Below, in pieces: positions 1-7,861 of a stretch of 64,000 bases of DNA. Each line of letters opens with the position of its first letter. The first letter of the stretch is position 1. Origin of the DNA: Candidatus Rifleibacteriota bacterium (lineage in GTDB: Bacteria; Muiribacteriota; Ozemobacteria; Ozemobacterales; Ozemobacteraceae). Position numbers and translations under genes: made by a program. The stretch spans positions 1 through 64,000 of the forward strand of contig JADFXM010000019.1 in NCBI GenBank assembly GCA_015233565.1. Direction: 5' to 3'. The notes below the pieces were generated by a model, which was given only the letters and a program-made list of their open reading frames with translations, was not told where the DNA came from and searched no databases.

Positions 1-191
1 CCAAGCAATTGGCCCATTTGGTGACTCCTTTGTTTTTGAACGGAATGAATGAGTCACCATTGTGCCATCTTTTAGCAAAATTGGGTACTTTAATTTTCGG
101 GATAATTACTAATTTTGCAAGAACCTCATATATTTGGGAATTGACAAATGGGAAGAAAATTACAGGTAGAAAATAATTCACTTTTTCTCAA
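1..191. other. Left-edge intergenic DNA with an inverted repeat
   Basis: No coding potential is visible. An 8-bp perfect inverted repeat (GGTGACTC at 20-27, GAGTCACC at 51-58) encloses a 23-nt spacer; it has no T-run and is not a convincing terminator. A 19-nt word at 109-127 recurs exactly at 11527-11545. Confidence 0.4.
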
Positions 192-923
192 TCAATTTGT
201 CGATAGTATTGCTTGAACATAAGGGCTTTTTTCAAGCAAGGCTCCATTTGGATTGAGCGGAGGGAGCTCGTTTCTTTCAAAGATAGGGTTAAAAAGGAAC
301 ATTTGCTCAGAGTGAAAAATCAGAACAAATCTTAAGAGACGGGATCGGAGGCTTGGCGAGGCAAGTCTAATGAGTTCGCACAAAAAATCAGCATCCTGCT
401 CCTTGAAAGCTTTTCTGATTTTTGAAATCAAATCCGGGTCCAATTTGGAAATGTTTGGGTTTCCATACACTTCTTCGTCTTCTCTTACTGCTTCCAGATA
501 ATTCGAATGTAAATTAGATTCAGATGAAAATGAGTTTAGAGGCTTCAAACCTGCTGCTGCAAAAATCGGATTCAAAGTTGAAAGATTTTTTTCAAGGCTA
601 TTTTCAAGTCTATTGAAAAGTTTCGTTTGGAGATATTTTGGAGCATTTTTAAAAATTTTATGTATCATAGCTCTATCACGATTTCGGCAGGCTTTGTCCA
701 GTGAAAACGGAACCAGCTTTTCAGCAAGAAAGTCACCTTCTGAAAGATTTCTGAGAACATAACCGTCTAGATGACACCTTAAAACGGCTTTTCGACCACA
801 TTCTTCTGGCCATTCGTGGCATTTTCCGATCAGACATTCCGGTTGTTGGCAGATTTCACCACTTTTTTTATTTTCTTCAGACGCATTAATAGGATTAAAT
901 GGGCATGAATTGCAACAAATCAT
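192..923 (-). CDS. Cys-rich hypothetical protein with an internal duplication
   Basis: I do not recognise the family. The 243-residue protein starts with a cysteine-rich segment (Cys 3, 4, 7, 25, 30, 35 and 42) that could bind a metal or Fe-S cluster, with no signal peptide. The rest contains two copies of a helical unit of about 55 residues, each ending in NPIF followed by a Leu-x-Pro-Leu-Asn motif (around residues 92-137 and 178-228), so it arose by internal duplication. The ATG at 923 follows a strong AGGAGG site. It stands alone, transcribed leftward, divergent from the kamA cluster. Probably cytosolic; no function is proposed. Confidence 0.75.
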   Translation of the reverse strand: MICCNSCPFNPINASEENKKSGEICQQPECLIGKCHEWPEECGRKAVLRCHLDGYVLRNLSEGDFLAEKLVPFSLDKACRNRDRAMIHKIFKNAPKYLQTKLFNRLENSLEKNLSTLNPIFAAAGLKPLNSFSSESNLHSNYLEAVREDEEVYGNPNISKLDPDLISKIRKAFKEQDADFLCELIRLASPSLRSRLLRFVLIFHSEQMFLFNPIFERNELPPLNPNGALLEKSPYVQAILSTN

Positions 924-1028
924 TTTTTCCTCCTGAAATATTTTTTCTTTCCGATTTCTATTAAGTAATCGCTTTAACTTTAATTCCGGGGAAAAAATAA
1001 AAAAAAATAAAAAAAATTAGATTTCCCC

Positions 1029-1057
1029 TTGTGGGTTTTGCGATGAAATGCTATAAG
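1029..1057 (+). promoter_or_regulatory. Candidate sigma-70 promoter for the kamA leader
   Basis: TTGTGG (1029-1034) and TATAAG (1052-1057) are separated by 17 nt. The -10 box is good and the -35 box weak. It would start a transcript near 1064, about 365 nt upstream of kamA and 160 nt upstream of the first terminator. Confidence 0.35.
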
Positions 1058-1063
1058 GAAGAT

Positions 1064-1226
1064 GAAATAAAAAATTACTTATAAAATGGAAACCAAGGAG
1101 ACTCAAACCAGATGTCGGGTGATTCAGATTCACTGATTTTGAAAGGTGTACGCCTGAGGCGTGGCGCCAGCATAAAATCAATAATAAACAAGAAATTCAG
1201 CCCCCCCAATAAGGGTGGCTTTTTTA
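1064..1226 (+). ncRNA. Candidate structured leader RNA or small RNA upstream of kamA
   Basis: Between the putative promoter and the terminator ending at 1226 lies about 160 nt with local hairpin potential: GTGA/TCAC around 1119-1134, and a GC-rich hairpin around 1145-1168 built on ACGCC-TGA-GGCGT extended by GGTG/CGCC. No open reading frame accounts for it. This layout fits a riboswitch or attenuator leader, or an independent sRNA. I could not match it to a known riboswitch class; some words (GGAAACCA, GGGTGATTC) faintly recall the c-di-AMP ydaO motif but the conserved 3' half is not found. Confidence 0.3.
1199..1226 (+). terminator. Rho-independent terminator in the kamA leader
   Basis: AGCC-CCC pairs with GGG-T-GGCT around a short loop and is followed by TTTTTT. 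It lies 203 nt upstream of kamA on the same strand, so it terminates either a leader RNA or a small RNA. Confidence 0.6.
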
Positions 1227-1276
1227 TTAGGTTTGAGAAGAGAAGCCTTGCGGTAACCCAAGGCGGCTGATTTAAC

Positions 1277-1333
1277 TCAATTCGCGAAGGTCAAACGCAG
1301 TTTGACGCCTTTTGTCGCGAATTGATTTTTTTT
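1277..1333 (+). terminator. Second, stronger terminator upstream of kamA
   Basis: An 11-bp arm TCAATTCGCGA (1277-1287) pairs with TCGCGAATTGA (1315-1325), followed by an uninterrupted T-run. The loop holds a nested hairpin (GTCAAAC-GCA-GTTTGAC). A further small hairpin (GCCTTG 1245-1250 with CAAGGC 1259-1264) sits between the two terminators. Two consecutive terminators ahead of kamA suggest premature termination control. Confidence 0.6.
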
Positions 1334-1428
1334 CCAGACTGGCATGTTTCACGAGCGAAAGCTCAGAGTGGCTCTGAAAAAACCGGCAAGGAATTTTCAG
1401 AATCCCCAAAAAGGGAAAAATAGAAATT

Positions 1429-2694
1429 ATGGGAGAACAAGAAATACCTGGGAGTATCCAAGCTTTACCCCTTAAGCAAGGGGTTGAGCATAACGAATGG
1501 TCCAACTGGAAGTGGCAGATGCGAAACCGGATTTCATCGGTTTCCGAAATTAAAGATTCTTTGAATCTCAATTCGAAACAACTAGCTGAAATGATGTTAG
1601 TTGAGGACAGATTCAGAACTGCAATTACTCCCTACTACCTTTCGCTGGCCAACCTGGAAGACCCGAATGACCCAATTCTCAAACAGGCCCTTCCTGACAT
1701 CCGTGAACTTGAAATGGCTGACTTCGGTGAAGCTGATCCATTGTCTGAAGAAGACGATATGCCTGTCGATGGTCTAACTCATCGATACGATGATCGAAGC
1801 CTGCTGGTGGTTACAAATGCCTGTGCGATGCTATGTCGCCATTGCACTCGAAAACGAATTTGGAACTCTGTAGACGCCGCTGTTAGCTCTGACAATATTG
1901 ACAAAATGATAGCTTACATCGCTAGAACTCCTATTATCCGCGATGTAATAGTCTCTGGTGGCGACCCATTTACATTGCCCACCCAGCGCCTGGCTGAAAT
2001 CCTTTCCAAACTTCGCGCCATTCCTCATGTCGAAATAATCCGCATCGGAACTCGCACACCTGTTACCGTCCCCATGCGCATCGACAATGAACTTTGTGAA
2101 ACTCTTGACAGATATGGCCCTATCTGGGTTAACACTCAGTTCAATCATCCCAACGAAATCACTGATGACTCGGCAGCTGCCGTTGACAGGCTTATCCGCC
2201 ATGGAGTATGCGTTAACAATCAGTCAGTTTTGCTCAAAGGAATAAACGATGATCCAGAAACCATTAAAGTCCTTTGTCGAAAACTGGTTCGAATAAAAGT
2301 CCGACCTTACTATCTCTTCCAATGCGATCAGGTTGAAGGCGTTGAACACTTCAGAGCCCGAGTAAGCAAAGGAGTGGAAATAATGGAAAGCCTTCGCGGG
2401 CATACCACCGGTTTTTCCATTCCTACCTTTGTAGTCGATGGCCCCGAAGGCACCGGAAAAATCCCGATAATGCCAAATTACCTGATCAGTCAATCCGAAA
2501 AAATGAGCGTCTTGCGGAATTATGAAGGAATCATTGTCGGTTATCGTGAAGCTGGAGAAAGAATTACGCCTCAAGAAAACCGCACATCGAGTGGAGTAGC
2601 TTCTATTCTCGCTGGAAAACGCAGTTGCTTGGTTCCCACTGAAACAAAAAGAATGATTCGGAGAAACCGTAATGAAGCTTGCCCTCGCATGTAA
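1429..2694 (+). CDS. kamA: L-lysine 2,3-aminomutase (radical SAM, PLP)
   Basis: Interconverts L-lysine and beta-lysine using S-adenosylmethionine, a [4Fe-4S] cluster and PLP. The 421-residue protein has the family's N-terminal WxNWKWQ segment (24-30), the radical SAM cluster motif C132-x3-C136-x2-C139, and the PLP lysine K344 in a GKIPIMPNY motif. D300 and D337, spaced 44 and 7 residues before K344, match the two aspartates that hold the substrate epsilon-amino group in clostridial lysine 2,3-aminomutase, arguing for lysine rather than glutamate. Length fits the family. The start at 1429 keeps the conserved N-terminus, though its ribosome site is weak. The 3' end overlaps the next gene by 23 nt, so they form an operon. 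Confidence 0.92.
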   Translation: MGEQEIPGSIQALPLKQGVEHNEWSNWKWQMRNRISSVSEIKDSLNLNSKQLAEMMLVEDRFRTAITPYYLSLANLEDPNDPILKQALPDIRELEMADFGEADPLSEEDDMPVDGLTHRYDDRSLLVVTNACAMLCRHCTRKRIWNSVDAAVSSDNIDKMIAYIARTPIIRDVIVSGGDPFTLPTQRLAEILSKLRAIPHVEIIRIGTRTPVTVPMRIDNELCETLDRYGPIWVNTQFNHPNEITDDSAAAVDRLIRHGVCVNNQSVLLKGINDDPETIKVLCRKLVRIKVRPYYLFQCDQVEGVEHFRARVSKGVEIMESLRGHTTGFSIPTFVVDGPEGTGKIPIMPNYLISQSEKMSVLRNYEGIIVGYREAGERITPQENRTSSGVASILAGKRSCLVPTETKRMIRRNRNEACPRM

Positions 2695-3664
2695 CTGTGG
2701 CGGCCGTTATTCCGCAAAACCCAGTGACCCGGAAGACCTTTACGAGGAATTTGATTCCCCCGAGACCCTGGAACAAATAGCAAATGAACTTTCGGCCTTC
2801 GGACATACAGTTGATATCCTGGAGGCCGACCGAACTTTCCCTTCAGCACTTGAAAATGGGAAGTATGAATTTGTGTTCAACATTTCCGAAGGCCTGAAGG
2901 GCCCCTGCCGAGAATCACTGGTTCCTGCGGTATGCGAAATGCTTGATATTCCATTCTCCGGCTCTGATGCCTTAACCATGGGCATTACACTTGACAAAGA
3001 TCTTGCTCGCCGAATCGTCTCTGAAAAAGTGCCAATTGCCCATGGTCGCGTCTTTGCTTCAGAAAAAGAAATCAATCTGAGCGGGCTCAATTTTCCAGTT
3101 CTGGTTAAACCTAACGCTGAAGGCTCAAGTAAAGGAATTCGACTAAAATCAAAAATCAATGATCCCAATACCGCTGTTAGCGAAATAATTGATTTGATGA
3201 AATCTTACAATGGACCGGTCCTCGTAGAAGAATTCCTCCCCGGCAGTGAATGCACCGTAGCCGTCCTGGGAAATGAACACCCTGATGTCCTCGGAATTAT
3301 GGAAATCGCACCGCGAAACGGCCCGCTCAATCAATTTGTTTATTCTCTCGAAATAAAAAGAGATTATCTAAATCACGTTGATTATTTTGCTCCACCTCGA
3401 TTTTCCGCTTCAATTATCAGGCAAATAAAATCGTCTGCTATAGATGCTTATAAACTTTTAAAATGTCGCGATTTCGCAAGAATTGATTTTCGACTTGATG
3501 CCAACGATATTCCGAATTTCCTGGAAGCTAATCCGCTCCCAGGTCTTTCTCCCGTAAAAGGAGATATCGTCATTCTTTCCCGTGGTCATGGCGTGGAATA
3601 CCAAGAACTTCTCAGATTGATTTTATCAAATGCTTTCAAGCGGCAAAATCTGAAATTTCCGTAA
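2672..3664 (+). CDS. ATP-grasp ligase, D-alanine-D-alanine ligase-like (first copy)
   Basis: A 330-residue cytosolic ATP-grasp enzyme of the D-Ala-D-Ala ligase superfamily, expected to couple ATP to formation of an amide between a carboxylate and an amine. Visible landmarks are the central lysine motif PVLVKPNAEGSSKG (about 144-157), VLVEEFLPG (about 187-195), and the C-terminal metal-binding segment with RIDFRLD then FLEANPLPGLSP (about 275-299). It overlaps kamA by 23 nt and its ATG follows GGAG. Because kamA makes beta-lysine and two such ligases follow, beta-lysine or a derivative is the likely amine substrate; a housekeeping cell-wall role is less likely given the context. Substrate not provable from sequence. 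Confidence 0.85.
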   Translation: MKLALACNCGGRYSAKPSDPEDLYEEFDSPETLEQIANELSAFGHTVDILEADRTFPSALENGKYEFVFNISEGLKGPCRESLVPAVCEMLDIPFSGSDALTMGITLDKDLARRIVSEKVPIAHGRVFASEKEINLSGLNFPVLVKPNAEGSSKGIRLKSKINDPNTAVSEIIDLMKSYNGPVLVEEFLPGSECTVAVLGNEHPDVLGIMEIAPRNGPLNQFVYSLEIKRDYLNHVDYFAPPRFSASIIRQIKSSAIDAYKLLKCRDFARIDFRLDANDIPNFLEANPLPGLSPVKGDIVILSRGHGVEYQELLRLILSNAFKRQNLKFP

Positions 3665-3752
3665 TTCAATTCCCTAAAAAAATTTGGCAAACCCACCAGC
3701 ATAAATCAACTCCAGGAGCGACCTTAAAAGAGGACAAATTGCACTTGAATCT

Positions 3753-4769
3753 ATGAAAATTGCAATCCTGGCCAATTCTCCGAGCTCCCTTCAAAGATGG
3801 GAAAATGAATCCCTTTCTGACCAAAGCGTTGAAAATACTGCTTCTCAAGTATCATCAGCACTTGCTGAAAATGGTCACCAAACGGTTGTTCTATTAGTCG
3901 ATGATAACCCTGAAAAGTTAATCAGCTCTCTGAAATTTCATAACCCTGAAGTTGTTTTCAACCTCTGTGAAACTATTGGCGGAGACAGCACCCTTGAGCC
4001 TGCAGTCCCTTACCTTCTCAAGTGGCTGAGAATCCCTTTTACAGGAAACGGCCCAGAAGCCCTTGCACTGGCTTTCGATAAACCACGGGCAAAAATATTC
4101 CTTCAAGCTTCCGATTTTCCAACCCCTGAATTTTTGCCAATCCTTCAAGAGGGACAGATAAAACTTTGGAACAACTGGCCAGCCATCTTAAAACCAGCTC
4201 AAGAAGACGCATCGCTCGGAATTGACGAAGGCAGCGTAGTAACCGATTTTTCTCAAGCCATTTCACGTTTTAAACTTCTCGAAGCCAAATTCGGAACTCC
4301 CATATTAATGGAAAGTTATATTAATGGCCGCGAAATCAATGCGGCTGTTTTAGAAACTCCAACTGGTCTGAAAGTTGGGCTAAATGAAATAGATTTTTCC
4401 ACTCTTCCTGCAAACAAACCAAAAATTGTCACCTACGAAGCAAAATGGCTGGAAGATTCCCTTTATTTCAAAGCTACGCCGGTTAAATCTCCTGCATTGA
4501 TTGACGAACCACTCAATACTCAAATCCGAGAACTTGCAAAATCAGTCTTTCAAGCTTTTGATTTATCAGGATATGCGCGTGTCGATTTTCGAATCTCAGA
4601 GTCAGGAAAACCCTTCATTCTTGAAATCAATCCTAACCCTGATTTTTCTCAGGACGCCGGATTTGCACGCTCCTTGTCAGAAATGGGGTTATCCTACTCA
4701 GATGCAGCTGAAATTCAAATAAATATGGCGCTCAGGAAATTTTCCCAAAATAATATTAAAAGGATTTGA
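3753..4769 (+). CDS. ATP-grasp ligase, D-alanine-D-alanine ligase-like (second copy)
   Basis: A second, clearly diverged ATP-grasp protein of 338 residues. It shares the fold landmarks of its neighbour: AILKPAQEDASLGI (lysine loop, about 148-161), ILMESYINGREI (about 184-195), and RVDFRISESGKPFILEINPNP (about 272-292) carrying the metal-binding Glu and Asn. The N-terminal MKIAILANSPSS is the expected first Rossmann-like strand. It lies 88 nt after the first ligase and 1 nt before the acetyltransferase gene. Two unequal ligases in one operon suggest two successive couplings, or ligation of two different partners. Start has only a distant AGAGGA upstream. Function beyond ATP-grasp ligase is inference. 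Confidence 0.83.
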   Translation: MKIAILANSPSSLQRWENESLSDQSVENTASQVSSALAENGHQTVVLLVDDNPEKLISSLKFHNPEVVFNLCETIGGDSTLEPAVPYLLKWLRIPFTGNGPEALALAFDKPRAKIFLQASDFPTPEFLPILQEGQIKLWNNWPAILKPAQEDASLGIDEGSVVTDFSQAISRFKLLEAKFGTPILMESYINGREINAAVLETPTGLKVGLNEIDFSTLPANKPKIVTYEAKWLEDSLYFKATPVKSPALIDEPLNTQIRELAKSVFQAFDLSGYARVDFRISESGKPFILEINPNPDFSQDAGFARSLSEMGLSYSDAAEIQINMALRKFSQNNIKRI

Positions 4770-4770
4770 G

Positions 4771-5250
4771 ATGAAGAAAAATTTAGTAATCAGAGAACTT
4801 CGAATAAACGACCGAGTTTCGATAAAGCAAATAGTTGAGAAGACCGGTTTCTTTGATGAAGAGGAGACAAAAACTGCAGTTGAACTGATTGATTGCGCTC
4901 TGAAGGACCCTCATTGCGGCTATAATTTTGGAATTGGTGAAATTGACTCCGAGCTCGCCGGATATGTTTGTTTCGGCCAAAGACCTTTAACCGAATCAGC
5001 TTATGATCTCTATTGGATTGTAGTAAACCCTGGATTTCAAAATTCAGGAGTCGGCAAAAAGCTCATGAACTGGGCAGAACAACAAATTAAGACAAGAGGT
5101 GGAACACTGGTCCTTGCAGAAACGTCGGGCAGAACTTTATATGAACCAACCAGGAATTTTTATCTCAAAATTGGTTATCTAGAGGAAGCCAGAATAAAAG
5201 ATTTTTATAAAAAAGGCGATGACCTTGTAATGTTTACCAAAAGGCTATAA
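4771..5250 (+). CDS. GNAT-family N-acetyltransferase
   Basis: A 159-residue GNAT enzyme that should transfer an acetyl group from acetyl-CoA to an amine. The acetyl-CoA-binding segment is clear: VVNPGFQNSGVGKKLMNWAEQQ (about 88-109; Q/RxxGxG/A-type loop), preceded by LYWIVV and followed by VLAETSG and FYLKIGYLEEARIKDFY. It starts 1 nt after the stop of the second ATP-grasp gene with AAGGA upstream. In archaea and some bacteria an acetyltransferase (AblB) converts beta-lysine to the osmolyte N-epsilon-acetyl-beta-lysine, but AblB is much longer (around 270 residues), so this is not a plain AblB. It may acetylate beta-lysine or the ligase product. Confidence 0.85.
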   Translation: MKKNLVIRELRINDRVSIKQIVEKTGFFDEEETKTAVELIDCALKDPHCGYNFGIGEIDSELAGYVCFGQRPLTESAYDLYWIVVNPGFQNSGVGKKLMNWAEQQIKTRGGTLVLAETSGRTLYEPTRNFYLKIGYLEEARIKDFYKKGDDLVMFTKRL

Positions 5251-5342
5251 AATTTATTCATCGCTTGAAAAAACTGCTCAAAAAATAGTTAATTCCACCG
5301 CAGTACAAAGCAAAAATTTTTATATGAAATAGAGGGAAACAA

Positions 5343-5891
5343 ATGTTCGAAAGATCAAAAGAAGCCATTGTTAATCTTAATCAAGCCAAGTTTAAATGTC
5401 ACTTTCCAAAATGTGGTGGAAATTGTTGTAAAAATGGCCGCCCCGGGTTGGCCAAAGAGGAAATTTCAATTATTGAAAATAACCTTGAAAAATTCAAGCT
5501 TTTGATGCGTCCTGAAGCTTTAAAAACGTTAAATCAGAAGGGTTTTTTAACCAAACGAATTAAAGGTGGCAGACAAACTATGGCGGTCTCAGGGAGCTGG
5601 TGCATTTTTGCAAACGAAGGATGCGTTTTGCAAAAAGTTGGAAACGAGGAAGGAGAAAAATGGAAGTACAAACCTTTTTTCTGCGTTTTGTTTCCAATCT
5701 CCAGAGATGGCGAAGGAACTGATTGGTACATTCGTCAAAAAGGATATAAAGGCGAAGAATGGGATCTATACTGTCTCGAAAGAACTCCAACCGAGAAACA
5801 ACCAGCAATAAACGGCCTGAGTGATGAATTGGATTACCTCGAAAAATACCTCGCCATCAACGAAAAGAAAGCGGGCAAAAAACACAAATAG
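5343..5891 (+). CDS. Cysteine-cluster protein (YkgJ/DUF3109-like)
   Basis: A 182-residue cytosolic protein with cysteine groups typical of YkgJ/DUF3109 proteins, thought to bind zinc or an Fe-S cluster: CHFPKCGGNCCKNG near residues 19-32, a CxxxxxxC pair near 87-94, FFCVLFP near 116-122 and LYCLE near 142-146. The start at 5343 has GAGGG six bases upstream. It lies 92 nt after the acetyltransferase on the same strand, so it may belong to the kamA operon, but the family is widespread and its function unknown. A repeat element follows immediately downstream. Confidence 0.75.
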   Translation: MFERSKEAIVNLNQAKFKCHFPKCGGNCCKNGRPGLAKEEISIIENNLEKFKLLMRPEALKTLNQKGFLTKRIKGGRQTMAVSGSWCIFANEGCVLQKVGNEEGEKWKYKPFFCVLFPISRDGEGTDWYIRQKGYKGEEWDLYCLERTPTEKQPAINGLSDELDYLEKYLAINEKKAGKKHK

Positions 5892-5935
5892 CAAACAAAG
5901 TTCCAATAACTACCACAGACTTGCCGTTGGCTTTC

Positions 5936-6061
5936 AGACTGTCGGAAAAGTCCGGTACAGCTAGTTCGGTACAAAGCGACATGGATTTTGATGCGCAGAA
6001 GCTAGACAAAAAATGCGAGGGAACATTGAATTCCTGAATTATAGGGGCTTTCCGACAGTCT
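5936..6061. repeat. Palindrome-ended dispersed repeat, copy A
   Basis: The 126-bp element is bounded by the perfect 13-bp inverted repeat AGACTGTCGGAAA and its complement. It lies between convergent genes. The interior carries two GGTACA words, also seen in the other copies at 40.8 and 52.3 kb. This is the most diverged copy. No transposase is inside. Confidence 0.7.
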
Positions 6062-6112
6062 CTTTGAGGGGAGAAAGCCATTTTGTAGAGATAAGAATTT
6101 CAAGAAGTTTTT

Positions 6113-7450
6113 TTATTTAAATATCTCTTTTGGAGCTTTGAATTTTTCCGACCACTCTGTCCATGGAGATTCTATAGACCCAATCTTGAAAATCTTTACC
6201 TGCCATTTTTTCCGCTTGTATTTTTTCATCAGAGCACAGATCCCATCATCGAAAATTCCTTCTTTTATTTCCGGACAATACTTTGTTTTACTGTAATCCA
6301 TTTTATTACCATTTGGCTCGAGCGGCCTTCCTCTCAGGAAAGCCCATTCATTGCAAACCATCAGATGATCAACTTGTAAAAGAGCTTTCTTGCCAAGATC
6401 TTTCATTACTTCTTTTTCCAATTCTGAAATAATCTGCTTTCTTTCATCAGATTCTGGCTTGGGAATCTGACAAACAGTCTTTTTATCAGTTGTTTCAATT
6501 TGCCTTCCATTCGCTTTACTTGATATAGTATTCTCCAGGAAGTTTTCCTCTGAGCTATTTGGGGCTCTGATATTTTCCGCACTGACCCTGGCGCGAATTG
6601 TTGTATTTTGCCTCGAGTCAATATTCTTAATATCCGGGATATTATCCTGTTCAGCAAGAATACCATTCATGGCCATTGCAAATGGATCTTTACTCGAAAG
6701 AAAATCACTATAAGCCGTTGCTTGCTTTAAATAGAGAATTAAGGAAGCCATTCTTTTTCCACCACCACAAAGCTCAGAAAATTTTTCATTAAACAAAAGA
6801 AATGCTAAATCAGCTTTCATGAATGATTCATGCGCAGGAAGACATTTTTCAAAAAGCGCTCGGATTTCGAGCGAAGTCTGAGCATGTTCAAATTTTGCTT
6901 GCTCAATGGCCCGAAGAAGCTCTTTGTCGGTCACAAAATCAGGATGTGGATTTATATCTAATAGCCTACTTTCATAAAAGGCCATCGGATTGTCAGATTT
7001 CAAAAAAGCACGATAGATAACCATCATCTTTTTAAAGGCTTCCACACTAATCTTCACCGATGTGAAACCAGCATTGTGGGCTGGCCTGATAATTCCCCGG
7101 TTGAAATCTATCCAGTTCAAATCCTCACAAAACTGCGAATACGCGTCTACGAACTTAATGAAGGTTGAATGGGCAGCTTTGAAGTTACGTAGCTTTACAG
7201 GCTTCCGTCTTAAATTCTTTTCGAGAACTTCAGCAAGATTAAGTATTTCATCCCGAACCACTTTCAAATACTCTCGCCCCATTGCAACCTTTTCCTGCTC
7301 AGTATTACAAAGGGAAATATATTTTGAAAGCGAAATTTTTTCTATATTCAAACCAAAAATTGTCGAACTATGAAAAAAAATGAAAAAAAAAGTTGCGAAA
7401 ATCAGATAAAAACGATTTCGGCTAATAATCATTGTTATGCACATAATCAC
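6113..7450 (-). CDS. Exported hypothetical protein
   Basis: I do not recognise a family. The protein (about 445 residues) has an N-terminal hydrophobic segment (residues 12-33, FYLIFATFFFIFF core) that looks like a signal peptide or anchor, followed by a largely helical, charged region with paired cysteines (for example around 49, 110, 205, 231, 327, 390 and 406), consistent with an extracytoplasmic disulfide-bonded protein. The first codon is a GTG at 7450; ATG codons at 7444 and 7432 are equally possible and no strong ribosome site decides. It is convergent with the kamA cluster and divergent from the lipase-like gene. Confidence 0.65.
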   Translation of the reverse strand: MIMCITMIISRNRFYLIFATFFFIFFHSSTIFGLNIEKISLSKYISLCNTEQEKVAMGREYLKVVRDEILNLAEVLEKNLRRKPVKLRNFKAAHSTFIKFVDAYSQFCEDLNWIDFNRGIIRPAHNAGFTSVKISVEAFKKMMVIYRAFLKSDNPMAFYESRLLDINPHPDFVTDKELLRAIEQAKFEHAQTSLEIRALFEKCLPAHESFMKADLAFLLFNEKFSELCGGGKRMASLILYLKQATAYSDFLSSKDPFAMAMNGILAEQDNIPDIKNIDSRQNTTIRARVSAENIRAPNSSEENFLENTISSKANGRQIETTDKKTVCQIPKPESDERKQIISELEKEVMKDLGKKALLQVDHLMVCNEWAFLRGRPLEPNGNKMDYSKTKYCPEIKEGIFDDGICALMKKYKRKKWQVKIFKIGSIESPWTEWSEKFKAPKEIFK

Positions 7451-7861
7451 TCACAAAAAAACTTCCAAGACCTCTAACAACTGCTGTTTTAATTGTTAAC
7501 CATCGGTGTGTTTCGTTCAGAATGAGAGTTTCAAGCTTTTATTGTTTCAAAATTAAATATTAATCTCAACGCCACTTGTAAAGAGCATTTTCTAACAAAT
7601 CCGTATGAAAATCAATTATTCTTGTCATTCTGTGGGGATATTTTTATAATATATATATTAGTATTTGCCAGGGAGTTATCTATCGTTTTCATAAAATTCA
7701 CAGCATTTTCTGCTTCATACCCAGTTTTACGGAATCATTTACTTGGATTGAAATGATACTTTGCAAATTTTTCCTCGATAACTTCCTTGAAAATTAGATT
7801 AGAATTGAGGACAGGCGTTATCGCAATACAACGGGACCAGTTGTCCTGAAAGGAAAATGTC
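7451..7861. other. Divergent intergenic region
   Basis: This 411-bp AT-rich stretch between divergent genes holds no credible gene. It contains one good sigma-70-like promoter, listed separately, and otherwise nothing I can identify. Confidence 0.5.
7622..7650 (+). promoter_or_regulatory. Sigma-70-like promoter for the lipase-like gene
   Basis: TTGTCA (7622-7627), a 17-nt spacer and TATAAT (7645-7650) form a near-consensus promoter. It would leave a 5' leader of about 205 nt before the GTG at 7862. Confidence 0.5.

Noticed and set aside
1064-1226. Possible c-di-AMP (ydaO) riboswitch
   Set aside because: Only short words match; the conserved pseudoknot and 3' half are not found. A covariance-model search is needed.
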